Shown: positions 52,782-63,488 of the stretch, in pieces
Layout of the letters: each line of letters starts with the position of its first letter
Numbering within the stretch: the stretch's first letter is position 1
Assembly (NCBI GenBank): GCA_022925895.1
Contig: JAKSYS010000025.1
Span: 1 to 64,000 of the forward strand
DNA from: Fragilaria crotonensis
Taxonomy: Eukaryota; Bacillariophyta; Fragilariophyceae; Fragilariales; Fragilariaceae
DNA length: 64,000 nt
Reading direction: 5' to 3'
Program-made: the position numbers and the translations under genes
The notes under the pieces: generated by a model
The model's database searches: none
Seen by the model: the letters and a program-made list of their open reading frames with translations, nothing else
What the model was told of the DNA's origin: nothing

Positions 52782-53212
52782 ACCATTATGCTCCACGAAT
52801 CGGAGCCAAATGCCATGGGTAATGGGTTGATAGTTGATAGTCTACAGTCTACAATGCACCGTAGTTGATCCTGTGGTGAATGTGGTGCTGCTTTCTCCCG
52901 GAGTCAAATTGCGCCTGGCGTCTGGCGTCCGGATTCCAGATACTCCAGCATCCAGCATACTGTACTAGTACCTGGTACCACCAAACCCCCATAGCTCCAT
53001 ACGCCTTCTACCTGGTATGCTGGTATGTCATCTACCTTTTATGTATGCACTCATTTTTAGTCCCGTAATTCTTAAATCTACTGTTCTCCAGTACCTGTAC
53101 TTGTACTCAGTACTTAGACAATTTGCGTACAGTACTTCGTGCACGGAATATACTACTAGTAGAGAGTACTGGAGTACTGCAGTACTCGATTGCGACTACG
53201 ATACCAGCATAC

Positions 53213-53241
53213 CCCAGCACCCAGCACCCAGCACCCAGCAC
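53213..53241. repeat. 7-bp tandem repeat (CCCAGCA)
   Basis: About four direct copies in a spacer. Confidence 0.7.
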
Positions 53242-53498
53242 AATGAGACAAGGGTGGAAACTGGAAACTGATACAAAACACCCAGACCTCATTGAAAAGT
53301 CAGACGAAGAGAAATTTAGCTGTTTTCAATTCAGATTTTCAAACTGTCACGAATCTTGATGATTACCCAATTAGGATATGAGCTTAGTCACGAAAACACA
53401 TGGTGGAAGGTCTGGGGTCTGGGAGTGCGAAGTGGTGACTGGTGACCTTCTTTGACTCGCTCTGTCCTCTGACCACAGAACATCCATCACTATTCACC

Positions 53499-54112
53499 AT
53501 GAAGACAATTCTGGCTCTTCTTCTTGCGGCTCTCGCCGTTGTTTCGACTTCCGCATTCGGAGTCTACACTCCAGTCATCTCTCGATCGTCCACTGTAAGT
53601 TTCCCAGTCGAAAGAGAGTTTCTATCTCGCCATGGCCGCCCTCAATGGGTTGTCGTACGTCAGTTCGGTTGACCAAGAAATTAGTGTTTGTACAATATAC
53701 TAAACGGACGCTGGAATACGAAAATCTCCATTAACTTTCACTCACTCCTTTCCTCAACCCCGCTGCCAATCGCCACTGTGGAACTTATGTGGACGGAAAC
53801 AACCTCTGCCACACGACAAAATCACCCCAGCCTTCTCAATCCACGCGCGGAAACAACATGGAAATGAGAGCACGTGTATGCGACCTTTTGGGAAAGAAGC
53901 CAAACCGTCAAGCACGCGTGGTCACCTTTTCTCACAAGCGCATCAAGAAAGTCCAGGAAGTCAATCTTCAAACCAAGCGATTCTTCTCGGAGGAATTGGG
54001 ACGTAACATTCGAATGCGCCTGTCTACCAAGGGAATCAAGACTGTCACCAAGTATGGGGGCATCGACGCTGCTGCCAAGAAGTTCGATGTTGACCTTGCG
54101 AAGTTTGCCTAA
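53499..54112 (+). CDS. rpl28: plastid 50S ribosomal protein bL28, nuclear-encoded (two exons)
   Basis: Exon 1 53499-53594, intron 53595-53830 (GTAAGT...CACCCCAG, 236 nt, phase 0), exon 2 53831-54112; 125 residues. Exon 1 encodes a signal peptide (MKTILALLLAALAVVSTSAF) with the SAF cleavage motif used by diatom plastid proteins, followed by a short Ser/Arg transit region. Exon 2 has the bL28 blocks RARVCDLLGKKPNRQARVVT, FSHKRIKKVQEVNLQ and RLSTKGIKTVTKYGG. The intron position separates targeting peptide from mature protein. The acceptor choice is inferred; other AGs in the 236-nt stretch are possible. Confidence 0.9.
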
Positions 54113-54227
54113 ATCAATTTCAATTAACTAGCGTGTGATGTGAAGACGTTTGAACAACAAAACTACGAGATGGCGTGTGTAGCGGATTTGGGCGTGAAAA
54201 CTTGTTGCGTGTAGTTTCACTCCACAG

Positions 54228-57125
54228 TTATGCTTGACAACTTAAGCACACCTCTTGTTCGTCGTCAACTTCTGTTTTCGAGTCTGTGTCGTGCTGCCCT
54301 GTTTTTACAACTGTGTATTGAATAGCGTTCACGGCAGGCTTCGTCCGTAGATAGTACATGCCCGTCTTCAGTCCCTTCTTCCAAGCATAAAAGTGCATTG
54401 CAGTCAACTTGTTGTAAGTTGGGTCAGCAATGAACAAATTCAGACTCTGGCTCTGATCAACAAACTTTCCACGATCCGCTGCCATATCAATGATATCCTT
54501 CATGGAGATCTCCCAGACCGTCTTGTAGAGCTCCTTCAGTCGATCTGGTATACAATCTACGTTGGCGATCGATCCACCGTCTCGCATTAGTTGGTTGCGA
54601 ACTGCTGGAGTCCACAAGCCTCGGTCGGTCAGGTCTTGAAGCAAATGCGGATTCGCCATGATGAATTCGCCTGCCTTGACACGTCGAAGGTACAGGTTGG
54701 AACTGAACGGCTCAAAACACTCGTTGACGCCCAGAATCTGAGACGTGGATGCGGTTGGCATGGGTGCCAAGAGGAGAGAGTTTCGTAAACCACAACGTTT
54801 GATTTTGTCTCGTAACGTCCTCCAGTCGTAGCCTTTGCTGTTCTGGACATCGGAAGCATAAACCTGTCGCGGCAATTGCGTGGAGTCATGGTTGCGGCTT
54901 GGTGTCTCGTCATCCTGAACTCCCCAGAGATGGAACTGAAGATCGCCCTGACTCGCCGGACTCCCCGCGAAGGAATCATAAGGGCCGTGCACCACGGCCA
55001 ATTCAGCGCTAGCTTCGAGAGCAGCGTGATAAATTGTTTCAAAGATAGCCTCGTTGAGTCGTTTGGCCTCGTCTGATGCAAATGGCAGACCGAGGCGAAG
55101 AAAGGCATCGGCAAGGCCAGATACTCCAAGTCCTATTGGTCGATGACTACGGTTCGATTTTTCGGCACCTGGCACTGGGTACCTGTTGATATCAATTATT
55201 TTGTTCAGGTTTCGTGTCACGATCTTGGTTGCCCGGTGCAGAGCCTCATGATCAAAATATGCTTTCCCAGAGTCGGCGACAATAGATCCTATTGGGCCTC
55301 GTTCTGATACCACAAACTTGGGTAAGCAACTAGGAGCACGCAGGTGTGAGAATCAAGTACATTGCTTTCGCCAGTGAATTCTACATGCACTCACATGCTC
55401 GCAAGATTGCAGACTGCTACCTCCTCCTCATCTGTGTATTGAATGATTTCAGTACAAAGATTGCTACTCTGAATGGTCCCCAAGTTTTTCTGGTTGCTTT
55501 TTTCGTTGGCAGCATCCTTGAATAAGAGGTAAGGCGTTCCTGTCTCAATCTGTGCGTCCAAAATGGCGCCCCACAAGTCTCGCGCGCGGACTTGTCGAAC
55601 AAATCTCCCCTCAGCCTCGTACCTCTCGTACAGCTTGCGAAATTCTTCACCATGACAAAGTTGGAGCCCAGGACTGATTCGCGGACACATGAGACTCCAC
55701 AATCCATCATTCTCGACACGTTCCATGAATAAATCAGGCACCCACAAGCCATAAAACAAGTCCCGTGCTCGTTGCTCTTCCTTGCCGTGATTCTTTTTAA
55801 GATTCAAAACGTCAAAGATATCGGCATGCCAGGGTTCAATGTAAATGGCAAAGGCACCTGGACGTTTGCCCCCACCCTGATCCACGTATCGGGATGTGAC
55901 ATCAAAGACGCGCAACATGGGAACCAATCCATTGGAGACCCCTCGCGTTCCCTTGATGTGCGTTCCTCTCGCTCGAATGTTGTGAACACTCAGTCCGATG
56001 CCACCTGCGGCTTTGGAAATGACGGCGCATCGTTTCAACGTGTCATAAATTCCATTAATACTATCATCGGACATTTGTACCAGAAAGCACGACGACAATT
56101 GTGGGTGCGTCGTTCCGGCATGGAAGAGTGTTGGACTAGCATGAGTGAAGAATCCTTGACTCATGAGATCGTAGGTTTCGAACGCGGCCTGCAAATCTGC
56201 GTCTTCGTCGGATGACGTTTCGAGTGTACAGTGAATTCCCAAGGCAACTCGCATCAGGAGATATTGAGGGCGCTCCACAACTTGTCCCAGCTCTGTTTTG
56301 AGAAGATACGCGCGCTCTAGCGTCTTGAATCCAAAGTAGGTTAATGTCAAATCACGTGTGCAATTCACTTTGGCATTGATTTCGTCCGCACGTCGTTGTA
56401 CCAAGTCTGCCACTCGATGGTGGATAAAGCCATTGCCATTGTCGTTTAAAATGTGTATCGCTTCTGAAAATGATGAGGGAGTGACTTTATGATTGTGCGA
56501 TGTGCAGATTCGAGATGCCAATTTGGCATAATCGGGGTGTTGAGTCGACATGCTGGCGGCCGTTTCGGCCGCCAGAGTATCAATTTCGCTCGTCGTGACG
56601 TGGGGGAAGACACCCCTCAGAATGGATTCCGCGAGAGCAGGAATATTAACATACCGCAGATCTAGGCCGTCTGATAGCGCCATTAGGCGAGCTAGGATCT
56701 GTACAGGATGGATCCGATAACAAGAAGCAGTACGTATACGCGAACGAGCGATGTTTGAGTCAGTGATGGGTTTGTTCCAAATCTTGGAAAAGGGAAGAAT
56801 TTACGAAGCACATTCTGGATCATATACGCACCTTGTCCTTGTTCAAAGGTTCCGTGGTACCATTTCGCTTTTGAATGACAATCGGTTGTTCACTTCCATC
56901 CGTCAGATTTCCCGTCCAGGACGTCTGCCCTTGTAGTGAGAGTGATGACGAGGTAAGAGTATTGGTGGTGCCACCAGCAGTATGCTTCTTCGCCGAGATT
57001 GCACCGCCTGGGGCCACGTTGAGGTGATCTTGTATCTTTGCCACCCAAGGAATACTGCTGGGAAGTGATTTCGAGTCAATGGTCGGCAAGCCGATGGCAA
57101 GAAGTAGGAGCGCTTTCCGTATCAT
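54228..57125 (-). CDS. RNR1: ribonucleoside-diphosphate reductase large subunit (three exons) with N-terminal signal peptide
   Basis: Exon 1 57125-56832, intron 56831-56699 (133 nt, GTGCGT...TACAG), exon 2 56698-55395, intron 55394-55330 (65 nt, GTGAGT...CTCCTAG), exon 3 55329-54228; about 899 residues. Class Ia features: ATP-cone start ([17 protein letters not shown]), redox Cys in [10 protein letters not shown], active-site SNLCTEII, partner Cys in VAVCNLAS, the radical-path tyrosines in GMYYLRTKP and a C-terminal Cys-x2-Cys (EVCLSCQA). It makes dNDPs with the R2 subunit. The first ~75 residues are extra; they begin [20 protein letters not shown], a likely signal peptide, so an organelle such as the plastid is possible. 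The start could also be upstream (57278). Confidence 0.93.
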
Positions 57126-57640
57126 GATGCTAGGTGCTAGTGTGATGTATGTCTGGTTGTTACAGTGGGTTCGGCGTTCCAAACAATTCACAACCTTAGT
57201 TGAGGAGTAGCAAGTGTAGTTTCTGGTAGTATCAAGAGGGACTAACCGATATTGTTCTATAGTTGTTGTTCTGAGCACTTGTTGTGAGTCCCCTCAACCC
57301 TCAGGATCGGCGTGAAGATACGGTCGAGTATTGTCGAACGGGGAACACGATGAGTGGAGATTGGTGATGGGTCTGATGGCTGACGGGGTGCGACAAAGGG
57401 ATGCGGCATGCGGCATGCGGCATGCGATTGTTTTCGCTTAAAAAACTCGTAGAGTACAGTACGGTACAGTATCATTCTACAGGAAATGTAGGTTCGTACC
57501 GTATGTCATACACATGTATCGGTAATCGGTACACTAAAATCAAAGATCGATGTGCGCCAGTGCCATCAATCACATCATCCATCATTCGCATACCAACCAA
57601 GGACATCTTGTGGTGAGTACCCATCGCATCAACTTCACAC
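57126..57640. other. divergent spacer between RNR1 and Gemin2
   Basis: No gene supported. A 7-bp tandem (GCGGCAT, ~4 copies) is at 57403-57427 and GTAC strings at 57450-57475. Confidence 0.4.
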
Positions 57641-58597
57641 ATGAACCAGCCATGCCTGCCTGTGCCTCGTCGGCGAAAGAGAACTGACGATGGAGAAGTT
57701 GAGGTATCGTTTGATAATATAGAATCGATGGATGCCATGGAGTACATGGCGGCAGTGATGCAGCAGGCCAGCGCCATGCCGGAAATTTTCATAGCACAAC
57801 AATCTACCGGTACTTCTACTACAATAGAACCAACGGCACGATCATCAACATCAATAGTACATGACCAGCAACGTCGAGATCACGTTCCTATTGAAGGATC
57901 TGCTGCTTCCATTCAGTATCTGATCTCCGATCGAACAGCTGTGGTACCACCACCGACAGCACTCCATTTGCCATCATGGAATTGTCGTGCTTGGGTCGAT
58001 GGCACGTTGGCAAACTTTTCCAACCTGCGGTTGTATCTCGAACATTGTCGACGGGAAGGAGTGGGTGGTAAACTAACTGAGCGGATCCCTGTCCCATCCA
58101 TGAAGGATCGTTCGGGTTGGCATGTGTTTTGTCTTGGTCACGACGAAGCGAGAGGTAATGTGGGGTCGTACTTTGAGGACAAGGATGACGATGACGACAT
58201 GGAAAAAATGGAAATGGTCGATTCCGATCGAGAATCTTGGTGGAATAATGTCCCTCCCAATGGACATGAACCATCTGTCGATATTGTATTACAGATGGAC
58301 CAAGTTATGGTACGACGAGTGCTGGCGTACATGGCACATTACGCACAACAGGGTTGGGCCGTTTCAGTCCAACGCACCGCGTGGTTGTATGCTCTACTGT
58401 CGCGTTTGGAACGACCCATTCACAGGGACGATGCTGCCACACTGTTTGGATTGCTCAAACATGTGACGCAACTTCGAAGTAAAGTGTTGAATCCAGAGTC
58501 GCAACGGGAAGAGTTGGCTCGTTATAATGTTCTCATTTGTATTCTGGGTCTGTATTTTGAACAGGGAGGAGGCTATCACAACATCTTTGCCTATTGA
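57641..58597 (+). CDS. Gemin2-like protein (SMN complex)
   Basis: 318 residues, intronless. The N-terminus (MNQPCLPVPRRRKR) is basic. MEYMAAVMQQASAMPEI, an NFSNLRLYLEHCR helix, a WHVFCLG block and the C-terminal region fit the SIP1/Gemin2 family: QVMVRRVLAYMAHYAQQGW, QRTAWLYALLSRLERPIHRDD, LLKHVTQLRSKVL and LICILGLYFEQ. Gemin2 binds SMN and the Sm pentamer and assembles spliceosomal snRNPs in the cytoplasm. The middle has an Asp-rich run (about 179-184). It converges on the FIT-like gene with a 39-bp gap. Confidence 0.8.
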   Translation: MNQPCLPVPRRRKRTDDGEVEVSFDNIESMDAMEYMAAVMQQASAMPEIFIAQQSTGTSTTIEPTARSSTSIVHDQQRRDHVPIEGSAASIQYLISDRTAVVPPPTALHLPSWNCRAWVDGTLANFSNLRLYLEHCRREGVGGKLTERIPVPSMKDRSGWHVFCLGHDEARGNVGSYFEDKDDDDDMEKMEMVDSDRESWWNNVPPNGHEPSVDIVLQMDQVMVRRVLAYMAHYAQQGWAVSVQRTAWLYALLSRLERPIHRDDAATLFGLLKHVTQLRSKVLNPESQREELARYNVLICILGLYFEQGGGYHNIFAY

Positions 58598-58636
58598 ATG
58601 AATTGAAGTTAATAGTAGAATAGATCATTGCAAACA

Positions 58637-59539
58637 TTAATCGTTTCGTTCGTTATTTGGCGTCGAGATTCCGAACATCTTTGCGCGTATTCGACTCCAA
58701 GTGGGATAACATTGAACGTAGGCCATTGGAAGCTGAAGTAGGAAGGATATTGCGTATCCTACAAGTATCTCCTCTCCCGTGTGGTGGTAGGCGGCAGTAT
58801 GAAACTCACCAAACAGTGTGATCAAGTAGAGGTACAACAAACTGACAGACACCAACCGTGATAGGAGGACACCGCCAGCTGTCACAGGAACCAACCATGC
58901 ATACACAATTTCAGTCAAAGGAATCACAAGTATTTGGCCAAAATACAAAACGGTGTGATCCGAGAAGTCAAATGGAATACTCTTGCAGCTAGATTTTCCT
59001 TCTCTTTGTATGACAAAGTCGGAGAACCAACATTCGTTTGGAGGCCCCCCTACAACCTGACGTTCAACCCAATTGAATCCCAAGAACAGCACAAAGAATC
59101 GCAGTGAGAGAACCAACATGTACACATGGAATCTTGTGAGGTAGGTAGACCAAGACTCGGAGGTTCGATTTGTCAATAGCGTTTCCCACACCAAGGCCAA
59201 CCCTCGGAGGAGTATCGGAATGAGAGGGATAATCCAGGCATCGGGAAATCGTGTCAATCGTGAATAAAAGGGCGGGAATGAACGATGAGCGCAAAGAGTA
59301 CCAAACGCATCTGAAGTCATATTGCTGCCGCAGCAAATAATGCCGCTTTCTTCGGAAGGTGAAAGCACATTGATGAGGACCTTAGTACAACCATCCTGTC
59401 GCAACCGGCTGGGTATCAATTTGGCGGAATTCCCATTGTACAGTATTCCTGCTGCCATTGCCACGAAGCAGACGATGAAATGCCATGTCCACGCCTTCCG
59501 ACAGGACGCGTTCCATGCGTCATTTTTTGCAGCAACCAT
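58637..59539 (-). CDS. FIT-like (fat storage-inducing) membrane protein
   Basis: 300 residues with about five to six hydrophobic segments. Two blocks fit the FIT/Scs3 family: FDFSDHTVLYFGQ, carrying the first conserved His (compare D-x-S-G-H in FIT2), and YLYLITLFGEFHTAAYHHTGEEILVGY, carrying the second His of the FHT...G-type motif. FIT proteins of the ER act on acyl-CoA and lipids and are needed for lipid droplet formation, which would suit an oil-storing alga. A PAP2-type lipid phosphatase is the main alternative. No intron is seen. Confidence 0.55.
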   Translation of the reverse strand: MVAAKNDAWNASCRKAWTWHFIVCFVAMAAGILYNGNSAKLIPSRLRQDGCTKVLINVLSPSEESGIICCGSNMTSDAFGTLCAHRSFPPFYSRLTRFPDAWIIPLIPILLRGLALVWETLLTNRTSESWSTYLTRFHVYMLVLSLRFFVLFLGFNWVERQVVGGPPNECWFSDFVIQREGKSSCKSIPFDFSDHTVLYFGQILVIPLTEIVYAWLVPVTAGGVLLSRLVSVSLLYLYLITLFGEFHTAAYHHTGEEILVGYAISFLLQLPMAYVQCYPTWSRIRAKMFGISTPNNERND

Positions 59540-60227
59540 TGATCCTTCTGCTCCTTCCGGTCCTGTGAGGCTATGGTCTTCGAAATCTTGAGCGTTAATG
59601 GTGTTACGAGTAACAAGAACCGTCAGGAATCAATTTTGTAACACTCAAGTCGCAAATCGCCAGTGGAAATTGGAGAGATGAATGTACGACTGATACTGGA
59701 ATTCAACGAAGCACGTACGAGGAAAGCAGTAGTCGAACGAATCAATCGACATGCTCACATCAGAAGTTTGAAGTGTGAACGGCGTAATCAAGCAATTACT
59801 GCCAGGGCCGTACTTGTACTCACCCGCTCCTGTTAATAGTTGCAGCTTGCGATTACTCCAAGAACTACTCTAGGACATCACAAATTAACACACCTTGAGC
59901 AAAAGCAGCGAGAATAACCCCCTATCCCATATCGTAGTTTCACTCGAAGGCAGTAGGCTTTACATCTGGTTGTAAACTGAACCGCCATCGATTCTGGTTC
60001 CCGAAACACCAGTTGGGTTTATATGTTCTAGAGGCGTACCTTCGCAGAGCTAACACTAGCTAGTACTAGAGGACGTAAGACATGGCAAGTCCTCGATAAT
60101 TGAGAACTAATCGATTCTTCATGCCCAAGGATTGACTACCAACCGCAAAAAAGTTGCTACGAGCGTTGTTCCAACATGGCGTCGGCAAGTGCCGCCTGCC
60201 CGATGTATTCGTTTGCAACCCGGAGCA
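59540..60227. other. spacer between two minus-strand genes
   Basis: No gene supported in 688 bases. Confidence 0.35.
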
Positions 60228-61403
60228 TCATGCCCCTTGCAGAGCTTCTTGGAGGGACTTCATCCCTCCAGTTTCTGCATAGTCGTGATGCTTGCAAAGT
60301 CTCCTCGACGCAGCCAGCGACAAGGCCTCTTCCTCTGCAATCTCAATGGAAGAATGAGAGAAAATGACTCCTTTGCATTCGGTTGGGATGAGGTCCAACG
60401 CCGAACGCGCCATGGGACTGAATTTACAAGAGTCGTCCTGCAAGACGGCCCTGGCGGATTTTCGTTGCCGGGGATCAAGTACAATCAGAGATTGCAGAAG
60501 CGACAACAGCGTCGAGCATTCGGCTGCGCGGGGTAAGACTTGTTCCAATGGCTGAGGATGGTACTGGCGAAAGCTAACTCTAGTAAAGTCCGGAAGGGAT
60601 TGAACCCATCCGTCAGAAGCATCAGGTGTGCCAAGAACTTGAAAAGTCCGGTGGAGTTGATCCAGCACATTCTTTCCGGGAAACAATGGTCGCCCTGTGA
60701 TGAGCTCGGCAATAACCAATCCACAGCTGTACATGTCAAATGAGTCATGAACCGCAGGACCACCCAATAGATTTTCAGGAGGGCGATAGTATAATGCGCA
60801 CATGGCTCTGCTGTCGTCGTTGTCAGTTGTTTCGGTGCCTTTTTGGCCCTCCAAAAGATGGGGACAGGGCCTCGCAAGTCCAAAGTCGCACAGCCTTATT
60901 CTTCCTCGCTCCGATATCAACAGATTCTTCGGCGTCACATCCCTGTGTATAATTCCATTAGAGTGACAATGATGGAGCGCTGACAGTATCTCGTGCGCAA
61001 TGAATCGAACAGTGCCGAAGGAGATGGACGATCTCCGTCTGGCTATAACTGTGCAAAGGTCTATCGGACAGTACTCAAAGACGAGACACAGAGCCGACGG
61101 CATCATTTCATCAGAAGTCTCAGCAAGACCTGCAAAGGATACAATGTTGTCATGGCCGTTCAACATGCGCAAGGCTACGATTTCATTGGCCACTTCTTGG
61201 CGCAATCGCTTCTTGGGGGCACCAAGTCCACCACTGACGGCTTGTGCGATAGTCTTGACCACAAGCAGCTTCTCACGTTTCGCATCCATCGCGACGCGTA
61301 CCTCACCAAATGTTCCCCTCGCAAGTGTTGCGTTTCCGGTGTTGCGAATATGGCGCACTTCAGCATCAAAATCGAACCAATGCTCCATCTGCTGAGTTTC
61401 CAT
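60228..61403 (-). CDS. CMGC protein kinase, CDK20/CCRK-like
   Basis: 391 residues. An altered glycine loop (LARGTFGEVRVAM), Lys50 in LLVVKTIAQ, catalytic HRDVTPKNLL (Asp155), DFGLARP (Asp173) and a CDK-type activation segment ending MCALYYRPPENLLGG are all present. The residues expected in an active kinase are there. The PSTAIRE-equivalent helix is RLRQEVANEIVALRML, which argues against a classical CDK1/2. DMYSCGLVIAELITGRPLFPGKNVLDQL matches CMGC kinases. The T-loop has no TEY, so it is not a MAPK. CDK20 is linked to cilia and cell cycle in other eukaryotes; its role in a diatom is open. Confidence 0.85.
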   Translation of the reverse strand: METQQMEHWFDFDAEVRHIRNTGNATLARGTFGEVRVAMDAKREKLLVVKTIAQAVSGGLGAPKKRLRQEVANEIVALRMLNGHDNIVSFAGLAETSDEMMPSALCLVFEYCPIDLCTVIARRRSSISFGTVRFIAHEILSALHHCHSNGIIHRDVTPKNLLISERGRIRLCDFGLARPCPHLLEGQKGTETTDNDDSRAMCALYYRPPENLLGGPAVHDSFDMYSCGLVIAELITGRPLFPGKNVLDQLHRTFQVLGTPDASDGWVQSLPDFTRVSFRQYHPQPLEQVLPRAAECSTLLSLLQSLIVLDPRQRKSARAVLQDDSCKFSPMARSALDLIPTECKGVIFSHSSIEIAEEEALSLAASRRLCKHHDYAETGGMKSLQEALQGA

Positions 61404-61931
61404 GCCAAGGATATGTGACAGCCTTTGAAGACAATGCTTCTAGAGTCAATGCAACTGTTGTCATTTGTCACTAGCACCCACAACATCCAATCCAATCATC
61501 TATTACATCTCTGCACCGGTACAAGTACCTGGTACTGTAGAATGTCTGCAGCACTACAGTAAATCCTCAACGCATGTAGCAGTACAGTATTCAAACCAAG
61601 TGAATGCCATACAGTACGAATCCGTATTCCGTATACCGTGACAAGCACCCGTTTGCGGATTCAAGCGTCTGGCTGTCGACACGACTGTACTACCTGGCAC
61701 GAACCCGCTGATCTTAACTTCCCCGAGTCCCTTCTGCTTAAACAGCCCTCGTACTAATTGAGATGTTGCACTGAATAAATGCTCTCCTGGAGTTAGCCGC
61801 AAGTCGCATTCCCTGCTGGCGGAAGGAGTACGACATTTCGAGTTCCATGAATTGTGACAAGTCCTACACAACACAAGAGAAATCAAAATTGGCATCCAGA
61901 ATTTAGCAGGCCTTTTCATCCGACGTACCCT
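61404..61931. other. spacer between kinase and aminopeptidase genes
   Basis: No gene accepted; see the rejected frame at 61554-61919. GTAC strings at 61515-61545. Confidence 0.35.
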
Positions 61932-63488
61932 CTAGTTTTCCTTCCCAAAGCCAGGTGCTTGCAAAAGGGCAAGTATCAGACCCACCCCATATCCTGTGCC
62001 ACGCTGATCGTTAGTGCCCGGTCCAGCCATGTCAACATGGAGCCAACCGCCTTTATAATCCTCAGCAAGGTGCGACTCAATGAAATGCCCTGCGCAGCTC
62101 GACTGCGCGTTGTTTCTGTCCTTGACAGAATTCTTCATATCCGCGACCTTGGAATTGAACTCATCCTTCAATAGTTCTGGAGCATAAAGAAGTGGGAAGA
62201 CTAAATCCCCCGAAATTATTCCAGCCTTTATGGCCCGTTGTTCCAGTTCTTCTGAATTTGCCAAAATGCCAGCATGAACTTTCCCAGTCGCGATGAGCTG
62301 CGCACCGGTCAACGTCGCCATGTCAACAACTAGATCGCATTCATAGTGTTTAGTTGCATGAGCGACGCCATCGCCGAGGACCAATCGTCCTTCAGCATCG
62401 CAATTGTTGATTTCCACTGTCTTTCCAGAGTACAAGGTCAAGATGTCGTCATTTCGAAACGCTAACGGACCGATTGCATTCTCGGCCAAACACAATATGA
62501 GAATCAACTTCTGATCAACCTGGAGCTTGACAGCAGCAAGGAATGCGCCTAGCATCCCAGCCGCACCTCCCATGTCGTGCTTCATTCCAGACATGCCATC
62601 TTTTGACTTGAGAGAAAGGCCACCAGTGTCATAGACAATCCCCTTGCCGACTAGTGCGACGGTTTCTTTGGAATGCTGAGTCTGCGGATTATACTCCATG
62701 ACGACCAGACGAGGAGGACTTTCCGCAGCCTTGCCGACTCCATAAAGTGCCCCGTATCCTTTTTCTTTCAATTCCTCACCCACAATCTCGGTCATGGTAA
62801 CAGAATCGAAGCGATCGGCAACTTGCCGGCACTCGTTGACAAAGGCTGTGGTAGTCAATTCCTCCGGCGTACAATCGACGAGTCGACAGGCGAGCTGCAC
62901 AGCTTCTGCCACCGCTTCGTCGGAATGGTCGGATCCACGAAGTTCTTGCAGCTTGTCATCAAAACACGACAGTCTCACGCTTGCCTCTACTTGCACCTGG
63001 CCTGTTTTTCGGTTGTACAGGGGCAATGCCTTGGCCACAGCAGAAGTTATGGCTGCGGGGTGTGAAACACCACAAACTCTGATCGACGTTATCCCCTTCT
63101 TAGGAACTGCAGATTTCAAGATTGATGTTATCTTGTGGACGGACATGGGGTGATTGTTACGACTGACAGAATCTGGCAGAGTGCAAAAGGTCAATGTTTT
63201 GCCAGTCTTCGGTAGGAAGGTTGTTGTCGACGACGCCGAGGTTTCCAGCATGGCATCCACTATTGATTCTTCAACCAAATCCATCTCAAGAGCCATCTTT
63301 CGTAACAATGGTTTCTTCCCGAACAAAAATGTTGCATCGGGGTCGCTTCCAGTAGGAGGAGCGCCGAATGAAAGTTTGAATGCCTGTAGCAGCGGAAGTG
63401 TCCGGATCTCTCGAACCTGAGTCACAAAACATGACGAGCGAGGAATGAGCAACGTTAATGAGCTGAACAACGCCATTTTTGATCTCAT
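61932..63488 (-). CDS. M17 leucyl aminopeptidase (NPEPL1-like)
   Basis: 518 residues, no intron. The M17 core is complete: GKGIVYDTGGLSLKSKDGMSGMKHDMGG (metal and active-site Lys region), NNCDAEGRLVLGDGVAHA (metal ligands; NTDAEGRL in most members), DMATLTGAQ and a DRNNAQSSCAGHFIE block. The N-terminal ~25 residues (MALFSSLTLLIPRSSCFVTQ) are hydrophobic and end Cys-Phe, which could be a plastid-type leader. The DRNNAQSSCAGHF region and overall layout resemble animal NPEPL1 more than LAP3. It removes N-terminal residues from peptides, using two metal ions. Confidence 0.9.
   Translation of the reverse strand: MRSKMALFSSLTLLIPRSSCFVTQVREIRTLPLLQAFKLSFGAPPTGSDPDATFLFGKKPLLRKMALEMDLVEESIVDAMLETSASSTTTFLPKTGKTLTFCTLPDSVSRNNHPMSVHKITSILKSAVPKKGITSIRVCGVSHPAAITSAVAKALPLYNRKTGQVQVEASVRLSCFDDKLQELRGSDHSDEAVAEAVQLACRLVDCTPEELTTTAFVNECRQVADRFDSVTMTEIVGEELKEKGYGALYGVGKAAESPPRLVVMEYNPQTQHSKETVALVGKGIVYDTGGLSLKSKDGMSGMKHDMGGAAGMLGAFLAAVKLQVDQKLILILCLAENAIGPLAFRNDDILTLYSGKTVEINNCDAEGRLVLGDGVAHATKHYECDLVVDMATLTGAQLIATGKVHAGILANSEELEQRAIKAGIISGDLVFPLLYAPELLKDEFNSKVADMKNSVKDRNNAQSSCAGHFIESHLAEDYKGGWLHVDMAGPGTNDQRGTGYGVGLILALLQAPGFGKEN

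Larger units (their letters stand above)
52302..53498. other. long spacer with palindromes and short tandem repeats
   Basis: No gene supported in about 1.2 kb. It holds a perfect hairpin at 52748-52781, GTAC-rich strings at 52965-53200, and a CCCAGCA tandem at 53213-53241. Confidence 0.4.

Noticed and set aside
61554-61919. 122-residue minus-strand frame with a signal-peptide-like start, just downstream of the aminopeptidase stop
   Set aside because: It runs into GTAC-type spacer repeats at its end and has no recognisable domain. It is more likely the 3' UTR of the aminopeptidase.
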